NCBI GenBank assembly: GCA_035310015.1
Contig: DATGEO010000010.1
Location: 1 to 10,150, forward strand
Direction of reading: 5' to 3'
Length of the DNA: 10,150 nucleotides
Source: DATGEO01 sp035310015
GTDB taxonomy: Bacteria; Chloroflexota; Dormibacteria; Dormibacterales; Dormibacteraceae
Of this stretch, positions 1 to 5,556 are shown one piece after another. The translations under genes and the position numbers were made by a program. Under the pieces are notes generated by a model. That model did no database searches. It was not told the origin of the DNA and worked only from the letters and a program-made list of their open reading frames with translations. Position 1 is the first letter of the stretch. Every line of letters begins with the position of its first letter.

Positions 1-267
1 ACTTGAGGAGGGTTGACCCTAGTACGAGAGGACCGGGTTGAACGGCCCGCTAGTGTACCGGTTGTCACGCCAGTGGCAGCGCCGGGTAGCCATGGCCGGT
101 TTGGATAAGCGCTGAAAGCATCTAAGTGCGAAGCCAACTCCAAGATAAGGTCTCCCACCGGGTTAACCGGGTAAGGGCCCTGCTAGACCAGCAGGTTGAT
201 AGGCCGGAGGTGTAAGAGGAGCAATCCTTTGAGCTGACCGGTACTAATAGCCCGAGGGCTTGTTCAC
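1..267 (+). rRNA. rrl: 23S ribosomal RNA, 3' end (partial)
   Basis: This is the 3' terminal portion of domain VI of a bacterial 23S rRNA; the 5' part lies outside the window. The universally conserved sarcin-ricin loop (AGTACGAGAGGACC) is at 21-34, where elongation factors contact the ribosome. Other conserved landmarks follow in the expected order: GATAAGCGCTGAAAGCATCTAAG around 105-127, TTGATAGGCCGG around 196-207 and GACCGGTACTAATAG at 236-250. The 3' boundary is placed near 267 by analogy with the usual GGCTT end; it could be off by several bases because the 5' strand that pairs with it is not in view. Identification is secure; the exact end is an estimate. Confidence 0.97.
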
Positions 268-379
268 CTATAACTCACTCTTCATTTTCTGAGGAGTCGC
301 ACAGAACGAAACGGATCCAGCGCCGAAGGCAGCTGGAGATTCTCATAGACCTGATTCGGTTGTTGATACATTGCCGCGC
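268..379. other. 23S-ribD intergenic region, no intact 5S or riboswitch
   Basis: This 112-base spacer holds neither a full 5S rRNA nor a tRNA, and none of the conserved blocks of the FMN riboswitch often found before rib operons. It is clearly less GC-rich than the flanking DNA. A hairpin is present at 316-337: TCCAGC plus GCC pair with GGC plus GCTGGA around a GAA loop, with one bulged A. No U-run follows, so an intrinsic terminator is not well supported; it could equally be an rRNA trailer or processing structure. Bases 302-344 show a loose resemblance to the central/3' part of 5S rRNA (see findings). Confidence 0.6.
367..372 (+). promoter_or_regulatory. Candidate -10 box for a leaderless ribD transcript
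   Basis: TACATT lies seven bases before the ATG at 380, which would place the transcription start at or next to the start codon. A 4/6 match to the -35 consensus (TAGACC, 346-351) sits 15 bases upstream, which is short spacing. No Shine-Dalgarno sequence precedes ribD. The site is inferred from pattern and spacing only. Confidence 0.35.
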
Positions 380-1663
380 ATGAGCGACGAGCATTGGATG
401 GCGCGCGCCCTCGAGCTGGCGCGCCTGGCCGACTACCGCACGAGCCCCAATCCGATGGTTGGTGCCGTGGTGCTCGATGCAAGTGGCCGGCTCGCCGGCG
501 ATGGCTATCACCACCGCAAGGGCGCGGAGCACGCCGAGGAGCTGGCCCTGGCCGCGTCCGGCGATCGAGCGCGAGGCGGCACGCTCTACGTCAACCTCGA
601 ACCCTGCATCCACGAGCACCGCTCACCGAGCTGCGCGGATGCGATCATCTCCGCGGGCGTGCACCGCGTCGTGGTCGCAGCAGAGGACCCCGATCAGCGG
701 GTACGCGGCCGCGGTGTCGCCGCCCTCCGCGCCGCCGGCGTCGAGGTCGCGGTCGGTGCCATGGCCGGCCAGGCCAGGCGTCTCAACGAGTTCTACTTTC
801 ATCACCGCCTGACCGGGCGGCCTTTCGTGACCGCCAAGTTCGCCATGAGCCTGGACGGAAAGATCGCCACCGCAGCCGGCGAGTCCCGCTGGATCAGCGG
901 CGAAGCGGCACGCCGCCAAAGCCACAGGCTGCGCCATGCGCACGACGCGATCCTCGTGGGCGTGAACACAGTCCTGCAGGACGATCCGGAGCTGTCCGCC
1001 CGCGAGGGTGACGACCCACGGCAGCCGCTGCGAATCGTCCTCGATTCAAATCTCCGCACGCCGTCCCGAGCGCGGGTAATTGGGCCGCGAAGCGTCATCG
1101 CCAGCACTCGCTCAGGCGCTGTCGAAGGCGCTGAGGTCCTGGTTCTGCCCTCGGATCCCAGCGGTCGCGTGGCCCTCGAGCCATTGCTGGACGAGCTCGG
1201 GCGGCGCGAACTGCTCAGCGTTCTCATCGAGGGCGGCGCGGAAACACACGGCTCCTTCTTCGACGCCGGTTTGGTCGACAAGGTATACGCCTATGTCGCG
1301 CCGATCGTCATCGGTGGAAATAGGGCTCCGGGCCCGGTCGCGGGCAGCGGCGTGGCGCGCCTGGCGGATGCGCTGCGGCTGCGGGACGTCGAGATCACGC
1401 CGCTCGACGGCGACGTCATGATCAGCGGGTATCCCGATGTTCACCGGAATCGTCAGCGCCGTCTCCAAGGTCGTCGACGCCGAGCGCGGCCGACTCGGCC
1501 TCGATCACGCGGGGATCGCGCGCCGCTTGAAGCGGGGCGGCAGCGTTGCGGTCAACGGGTGCTGCCTCACGGTGGTCAAGAAGGCGGGGCCGGTTTTCTA
1601 CATGGATGTCGTGCCCGAGACGCTGCGGCGCACGAACCTCGGCCGGCTCGAGGTGGGGAGTGA
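380..1663 (+). CDS. ribD: RibD: bifunctional pyrimidine deaminase / uracil reductase
   Basis: RibD performs two cytoplasmic steps of riboflavin synthesis: deamination of the diaminopyrimidine made from GTP (EC 3.5.4.26), then NADPH-dependent reduction of the ribosyl side chain (EC 1.1.1.193). Counting from the ATG at 380, the N-terminal deaminase domain (about 1-145) has the zinc motifs HAE at 51-53 and PC-x8-C at 75-85. The reductase domain starts at GRPFVTAKFAMSLDGKIAT (about 146-164) and contains WISGEAARR and GVNTVLQDDP. I chose ATG 380 over the in-frame TTG at 371 because it fits the family N-terminus. Recognisable RibD ends at about residue 353 (MISGYP, near 1435). The frame then stays open for another 75 or so arginine-rich residues, overlapping ribE out of frame by 227 bases; that tail does not resemble RibD. 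Family members are usually about 360-380 residues. Confidence 0.95.
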   Translation: MSDEHWMARALELARLADYRTSPNPMVGAVVLDASGRLAGDGYHHRKGAEHAEELALAASGDRARGGTLYVNLEPCIHEHRSPSCADAIISAGVHRVVVAAEDPDQRVRGRGVAALRAAGVEVAVGAMAGQARRLNEFYFHHRLTGRPFVTAKFAMSLDGKIATAAGESRWISGEAARRQSHRLRHAHDAILVGVNTVLQDDPELSAREGDDPRQPLRIVLDSNLRTPSRARVIGPRSVIASTRSGAVEGAEVLVLPSDPSGRVALEPLLDELGRRELLSVLIEGGAETHGSFFDAGLVDKVYAYVAPIVIGGNRAPGPVAGSGVARLADALRLRDVEITPLDGDVMISGYPDVHRNRQRRLQGRRRRARPTRPRSRGDRAPLEAGRQRCGQRVLPHGGQEGGAGFLHGCRARDAAAHEPRPARGGE

Positions 1664-2018
1664 GGTGAACCTGGAACTGCCGGTGACCGCGTCCACGACG
1701 CTTGATGGACACCTCGTCCAGGGCCACATCGACACGACGGCAACGGTCAAATCGGTGGAGCGGGCAAGCACCGGCCGCGAGGTCACGATCGAGCTGCCTG
1801 CCACCATCTCGCGCTTTGTGGCGACCAAGGGCTCGATCGCCGTCGACGGCGTGAGCCTCACCGTGGCCGCGGTCGACAGCCCGCCGGGCACCTTCCGGGT
1901 GGCGCTGATCCCGCACACGTTGGAGGTCACGATCGCCGGCGGGTACCGCGCGGGCAGCGTCGTCAACCTCGAAGCCGACGTGGTCGCCCGCTACGTGGCT
2001 CGAAACCTGCGCAAGTAA
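1437..2018 (+). CDS. ribE: RibE: riboflavin synthase, alpha chain
   Basis: The enzyme catalyses dismutation of two 6,7-dimethyl-8-ribityllumazine molecules to riboflavin and the pyrimidine precursor (EC 2.5.1.9), the last step of the pathway. The 193-residue protein starts with the hallmark MFTGIV, which fixes the start at ATG 1437. It shows the family's internal duplication: the first lumazine-binding barrel has GGSVAVNGCCLTVV (34-47) and the second has KGSIAVDGVSLTVA. LDGHLVQGHIDTTATV opens the second half and IPHTLE lies near the end. Length is normal for the family. The start lies inside the open ribD frame and is preceded by at most a weak GGG ribosome-binding element, so its translation may be coupled to ribD. 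The stop TAA is 12 bases before the ribBA ATG. Confidence 0.97.
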   Translation: MFTGIVSAVSKVVDAERGRLGLDHAGIARRLKRGGSVAVNGCCLTVVKKAGPVFYMDVVPETLRRTNLGRLEVGSEVNLELPVTASTTLDGHLVQGHIDTTATVKSVERASTGREVTIELPATISRFVATKGSIAVDGVSLTVAAVDSPPGTFRVALIPHTLEVTIAGGYRAGSVVNLEADVVARYVARNLRK

Positions 2019-2021
2019 TAT
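2016..2021 (+). promoter_or_regulatory. Candidate internal -10 box before ribBA
   Basis: TAATAT overlaps the ribE stop codon and lies nine bases before the ribBA ATG at 2031. It matches the TANNNT pattern seen before ribD and the M16 gene. It might drive a short-leader or leaderless ribBA-ribH transcript, but an AT-rich hexamer created by a TAA stop codon can also arise by chance. Confidence 0.25.
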
Positions 2022-2030
2022 CTGGTGACC

Positions 2031-3233
2031 ATGACCCTGGCCACGATCCCGGAGGCGCTCGAAGACTTCAAAGCCGGCCGCTTCGTGATCGTGGTTGACG
2101 ATGAAGATCGCGAGAACGAGGGCGACCTGGTTGTGGCGGCCGAGGCGGTCACGCCGGAGCACATCAGCTTCATGACCCGGCACGGCTCCGGCCTGGTGTG
2201 CCTGCCGATCATCGCCCCGAGGCTGGACGAGCTGGGCATCGCACCGATGGTCGATCACAACACCAGCCGGCTGGGCACGGCTTTCAGCGTCAGCATCGAC
2301 GCCCGCGAGCAGGTGACGACGGGCGCATCCGCATATGACCGGGCGGCGACGATTCGCAAAGTTCTCGACCCCACCGCTCGAGCCGCCGATTTCTCGATGC
2401 CCGGGCACACCTTCCCGCTGCGCGCGGCGGCGGGCGGCGTGCTCACCCGAGCCGGCCAGACAGAGGCCGCCGTCGACCTGGCGGTGCTGGCGGGCATGTA
2501 TCCCGCGGGCGTGATCACGGAGCTGATGAAAGCTGACGGCACGATGGCCCGCATGCCGGACATCGAAGTGTTTGCCGCACAACATGGGCTCAAGGTCGTG
2601 ACCGTGGAGCAGCTCATCGCTTACCGGCGGCGCAACGAGAAGCTCGTGGCCCGTCGCGTCGAGGCCGGCATACCGCTTGGTGAGCCGCCCCAGATGTGGA
2701 AGTTGTATGTGTACGAGGACGTCCTCCGCCACGAGAACCACCTGGCCCTGGTCCTGGGCGAGATCGATCCGGAGAAGCCGGTGCTCCTGCGGGCGCATTC
2801 CGAGTGTCTGACCGGCGACATCTTCGGCAGCCTGCGGTGCGATTGCGGGGCCCAGCTCCACGCCGCGATGGACACGATCGCCGCGGATGGCACCGGCGTG
2901 GTGCTGTACATCCGCCATCAGGAGGGCCGCGGCATCGGATTGCTGGACAAGCTGCACGCCTACAACCTCCAGGACCTTGGCCTCGACACGGTCGAAGCGA
3001 ACGAAGCCCTCGGCCACCCGGCCGACAAGCGCGATTACGGCATCGGGAGCCAGATCCTGTACGACCTGGGCCTGCGCAAGATCCGGCTCCTCACGAACAA
3101 CCCGAAGAAGATCTACGGGCTCGAGGGCTTCGGCCTCGAGGTGGTGGAGCGCATCCCGATCCACATCCCTTCCAACCCCCACAACGAGCGCTACCTGAAC
3201 ACCAAGCGCGAGAAGCTCGGGCACCTGCTGTAG
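2031..3233 (+). CDS. ribBA: RibBA: DHBP synthase / GTP cyclohydrolase II
   Basis: This fused enzyme feeds both branches of the riboflavin pathway. The N-terminal half makes 3,4-dihydroxy-2-butanone 4-phosphate from ribulose 5-phosphate (EC 4.1.99.12); the C-terminal half opens GTP (EC 3.5.4.25). From ATG 2031 the product is 400 residues. The RibB half has the acidic metal/substrate loop DDEDRENEGD at 23-32, then GSGLVC and DFSMPGHTFPLR. The RibA half carries the zinc ligands C259, C270 and C272 (SECLTGD...RCDCG), QEGRGIGL, the catalytic-region motif DKRDYGIGSQIL and LLTNNPKK. All key residues look intact in both halves, so both activities are expected. An in-frame GTG at 2025 is an alternative start; ATG 2031 fits the usual N-terminus better. 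Its TAG stop shares one base with the ribH start. Confidence 0.97.
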   Translation: MTLATIPEALEDFKAGRFVIVVDDEDRENEGDLVVAAEAVTPEHISFMTRHGSGLVCLPIIAPRLDELGIAPMVDHNTSRLGTAFSVSIDAREQVTTGASAYDRAATIRKVLDPTARAADFSMPGHTFPLRAAAGGVLTRAGQTEAAVDLAVLAGMYPAGVITELMKADGTMARMPDIEVFAAQHGLKVVTVEQLIAYRRRNEKLVARRVEAGIPLGEPPQMWKLYVYEDVLRHENHLALVLGEIDPEKPVLLRAHSECLTGDIFGSLRCDCGAQLHAAMDTIAADGTGVVLYIRHQEGRGIGLLDKLHAYNLQDLGLDTVEANEALGHPADKRDYGIGSQILYDLGLRKIRLLTNNPKKIYGLEGFGLEVVERIPIHIPSNPHNERYLNTKREKLGHLL

Positions 3234-3697
3234 TGGGCGAGCAGGGCGAGGTTCCTGGGCTTTCCGGCGCTGACCTTTCCATAGCGGTCGTGGTCTCGCG
3301 CTACAACGAGGACGTGTCCAAGCGGCTGCTTCGCGGGGCACTTGAGGCGCTGCAGGAACACGGCGTCGAAGAGCCGGACGTATTCTGGGTGCCCGGCGCG
3401 CTGGAGCTGCCGGTGATCGCCCTGGCGCTCGCGGAGAAGGGCGGACACGACGCGATCGTGTGTCTCGGCTGTGTGATTCGAGGCGAGACGTACCACTTCG
3501 AGATCGTGGCCAACCAGTCGGCGGCGGGGCTGATGCAGGTGATGCTCGACACGGGTGTGCCGATCGCGTTCGGGGTGCTGACGACCGAGGATCGCGACCA
3601 GGCACAGGCGAGGTCGGGCTTGAAGAACAACAAGGGCGCGGAGGCGGCTGTGGCGGCGATCGAGATGGCGAACCTGCTGCAGTCGATCCAAGGCTGA
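3233..3697 (+). CDS. ribH: RibH: 6,7-dimethyl-8-ribityllumazine synthase
   Basis: Lumazine synthase condenses the RibD-derived aminouracil (after dephosphorylation) with the RibB product (EC 2.5.1.78); family members form pentameric or icosahedral assemblies with riboflavin synthase. The 154-residue product has the substrate-pocket motif VVVSRYNE (19-26), WVPGALELPVIA (52-63), and GCVIRGETYHFE (79-90) with the catalytic histidine H88, matching the usual position. FGVLTTEDRDQAQARSG follows near the C-terminus. The start is GTG 3233, whose first base is the last base of the ribBA TAG stop, which indicates translational coupling. The frame is open further upstream inside ribBA, but family length and the N-terminal pattern support this start. 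It is the last gene of the rib operon. Confidence 0.95.
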   Translation: MGEQGEVPGLSGADLSIAVVVSRYNEDVSKRLLRGALEALQEHGVEEPDVFWVPGALELPVIALALAEKGGHDAIVCLGCVIRGETYHFEIVANQSAAGLMQVMLDTGVPIAFGVLTTEDRDQAQARSGLKNNKGAEAAVAAIEMANLLQSIQG

Positions 3698-3818
3698 CGG
3701 CCTCTTAACAACCAGGGTTGGCACCGGCTTTTTCAAACCGTAGGCTCGCCATCAGGTAGGCCGGCGGGGGAGGGACGGCCGGGAGGAGGGAGGGCCCGCA
3801 GGGCAGGGTTGGCCCGGG
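3698..3818. other. Convergent intergenic region with dense G-tracts
   Basis: This 121-base gap separates the stops of ribH (+) and the lipoprotein gene (-). A T5 run at 3729-3733 follows only a very weak hairpin, so no clear intrinsic terminator for ribH is visible. Inverted repeats GGCCG (3759-3763)/CGGCC (3776-3780) and GGGCC (3792-3796)/GGCCC (3811-3815) could form stems on either strand. Seven runs of three or more G occur on the plus strand in 3766-3808. The region probably ends transcription from both sides, but that is inference. Confidence 0.5.
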
Positions 3819-5198
3819 TCAGGGCGCGACCGCCACTGCCACGACCGCCGATCCGGCGGGCGCGACGATGTAGCCCTGCGTCGCCGCCGGGGTGCTGAAG
3901 TGCTCGGCCGAACCAAGGCCGAGCGAGTACACGATGGCGCCCGAGGATGGGTCGAGCGCGTACAGCGTGGCGGAGCTCTCGTCGATCGCCCATACGGCCC
4001 CGGCCGCGACGATCGGCGATCCGGTGTGCACCTGGCGCGCGCGCCACGTGACGGCCATGCTCGCCGGCGATGCGGACACGGCTGTGAGCCCGTCGCGGCA
4101 CGGCAGGAACACCGTCGAATCGAGCCACGAGGTTCCTCCCCACGCCCCCGAGCACACGCCTCTCGCCGCTTCGGGTTTGCCGACGCCGCCAAGGCCGGAG
4201 GTGCGCAGGACATAGGCGACGCCCTGTTTGCCGACAGCAAGCAGGACACCGGAGGCCGGCAGGAGGGTCACCCCGACCGAACCCAGGTCACTGTCGGTCG
4301 CGTCTAAATACCGCCAGTTGGAGGGCGCGAAATAGCCCTGAAGCTTGAGATCCGGCGACAGCTGAAGCACCGAATTGCTGTAGTCGAACGACGAAGAATC
4401 AGAACCGTTTCCAGTGACCACGTACACCGTCCCGGAGTCGGAGATGGTCGCGCCCATGGAGCTCCAGATGCCCGATTCCCGCGCGCTCGGCGTCCGGTAG
4501 ACGGCCACCGGCGAGCCGCCGGCTACGGGCACGCCCACGACGTAGCCGTGATACGAGCCGCAGTCGCCGAACAAGCCGCCGAACGGCACGTAGACGTAGC
4601 CAGATCCGAGCGCCAGCGCGCCCCGCTCCTGCTGCACCACGGCCGAGGATCCGCCCGGGTCCACCGACTGCCGGCGCGTCACGGCGCCGGTCGAAAGGCT
4701 CAGCGTGAACAGCACGTGGTGGTAGCCCGACAGGAAGGCCACGACGTACAGCGCGTCCGACAGGGGATCAGCGGCCGGTGTTCCCGTGATGCCGGTGACG
4801 GGGCCGATGTCGCCGCATGGCAGCGTGGCCGCGCTCACCGGCGCGCCTAGGTGCGTCCGCCATACGACCGCGCCGGTCGCCAGGTCGAGCGCGTAAACGG
4901 TGTTGTTCTCGGTGGCCACGATCGCGTGGCCGGAAACGATGAGCGGTGAGGCGTAGACCTCCCCGTCGACTCCCACCGACCAGGCCCGCGCGGGATTGTC
5001 GAGCGCCGGCGTGGCCGGCCCCTGGCCGGTTCGCTCCGCGTCGCGGTGGTACTCGGGCCAATCAGCGAGCGCACGCGAGGGTGGCGACGTAGTCGATGCA
5101 CCCGATGAAGGCGCCGCCGGCGCCGCCGACGGGCTGCCGCCGCAGGCGGCGATCACCACGACCAGGCTCGCGAAAAACGCGCGTGCCTTCGAGCTCAA
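3819..5198 (-). CDS. PQQ-like beta-propeller repeat lipoprotein
   Basis: The 459-residue product is probably an exported lipoprotein. Residues 1-19 form a lipoprotein signal: K4/R6, a hydrophobic stretch and lipobox I16-A17-A18-C19. An Ala/Ser/Pro-rich linker follows to about residue 45. The rest resembles PQQ-binding-like (outer membrane assembly BamB/quinoprotein-type) propeller proteins: DWPEYHRDAERTG (46-58), then blade-like segments such as NNTVYALDLATGAVVW (98-113), GITGTPAADP and a last blade SATLYALDPSSGAIVY. Several cysteines in the mature part (C128, and those in FGDCGSYHG, RGVCSGAW and FLPCRDG) could pair outside the cytoplasm. The start is TTG at 5198, which overlaps the upstream gene's TGA as TTGA, and the signal peptide supports it. 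Whether it binds a cofactor is unknown; many such propellers only scaffold proteins. The gene is the second of a two-gene minus-strand operon. Confidence 0.85.
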   Translation of the reverse strand: MSSKARAFFASLVVVIAACGGSPSAAPAAPSSGASTTSPPSRALADWPEYHRDAERTGQGPATPALDNPARAWSVGVDGEVYASPLIVSGHAIVATENNTVYALDLATGAVVWRTHLGAPVSAATLPCGDIGPVTGITGTPAADPLSDALYVVAFLSGYHHVLFTLSLSTGAVTRRQSVDPGGSSAVVQQERGALALGSGYVYVPFGGLFGDCGSYHGYVVGVPVAGGSPVAVYRTPSARESGIWSSMGATISDSGTVYVVTGNGSDSSSFDYSNSVLQLSPDLKLQGYFAPSNWRYLDATDSDLGSVGVTLLPASGVLLAVGKQGVAYVLRTSGLGGVGKPEAARGVCSGAWGGTSWLDSTVFLPCRDGLTAVSASPASMAVTWRARQVHTGSPIVAAGAVWAIDESSATLYALDPSSGAIVYSLGLGSAEHFSTPAATQGYIVAPAGSAVVAVAVAP

Positions 5199-5533
5199 AG
5201 CCCCCAGGAGAACTTCCGCGCCGGTACGAGCCGCGCCCGCTCGTGCCCGATCACCTCAGCCCGTCCCTGAACGGTTACGCCGCGCTTCGGCCCCGAGCCA
5301 TCGACCACCAGCGCGCACCGCGGCTCGGCGGTGATGTTTCGCAGCTTGACCCCGTCCGCATCGAACTCGAACGCGCCGTCTTCGGTGAATGCGTACATCA
5401 CCGGCACGACGTGCGGCCATCCGGTCGGGCCGACCGTCGCGAGGCGGCACAACCGCTGCGATCGAAGGAACTCCGCCTCCGCCGGACTGAACACCACCGG
5501 CACATCGTAGACCGGGCCCGATGCGGCCTCCAC
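5195..5533 (-). CDS. PPOX-family (F420/FMN-type) split-barrel protein
   Basis: The protein resembles the PPOX class of F420-dependent or FMN-binding split-barrel enzymes, small cytoplasmic oxidoreductases related to pyridoxamine 5'-phosphate oxidase. Visible family features are FSPAEAEFLRSQRLCRLATV, GWPHVVPVMYAFTEDGAFEF, KLRNITAEPRCALVVDG, GVTVQGRAEVIG and the C-terminal ARKFSWGL. The cofactor (F420, FMN or heme) and substrate cannot be told from the sequence. The start is uncertain: GTG 5533 is listed (about 112 residues), but GTG 5503 would begin just before the conserved region. The frame extends up to TTG 5590, which would overlap the divergent M16 gene and is disfavoured. At about 102-112 residues it is slightly short for the family. 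Its stop overlaps the start of the lipoprotein gene by four bases, so the two are probably co-translated. Confidence 0.8.
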   Translation of the reverse strand: MEAASGPVYDVPVVFSPAEAEFLRSQRLCRLATVGPTGWPHVVPVMYAFTEDGAFEFDADGVKLRNITAEPRCALVVDGSGPKRGVTVQGRAEVIGHERARLVPARKFSWGL

Positions 5534-5541
5534 CGCCTCTC

Positions 5542-5547
5542 TAGACT
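5542..5547 (+). promoter_or_regulatory. Candidate -10 box for the M16 protease gene
   Basis: TAGACT lies nine bases before the ATG at 5557, giving at most a leader of a few bases. It overlaps a TCTAGA palindrome (5540-5545) in the very short region shared with the divergent PPOX gene, so initiation on the two strands may compete. No good Shine-Dalgarno precedes the M16 start. No -35 element was assigned. Confidence 0.35.
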
Positions 5548-5556
5548 GCTCGAAAG

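Noticed and set aside
316..337. Intrinsic terminator for the rRNA operon
   Set aside because: The stem is good (nine pairs with one bulge) but no U-run follows, so it is described only as a hairpin.
268..379. FMN riboswitch upstream of ribD
   Set aside because: None of the conserved RFN blocks is present, and the spacer is too short and is partly hairpin. A GGATCC-x-GGAGATTC resemblance to one block is not enough.
2696..3232. RibH starting inside ribBA (open frame from 2696)
   Set aside because: The upstream residues are out-of-frame ribBA sequence; lumazine synthase length and N-terminal pattern fit GTG 3233.
1422..3605. A 727-codon open frame antisense to ribE, ribBA and ribH
   Set aside because: Long antisense frames are common in GC-rich coding DNA. 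Its translation is low-complexity Arg/His/Ala-rich with no recognisable domain, while the plus strand encodes three intact enzymes.
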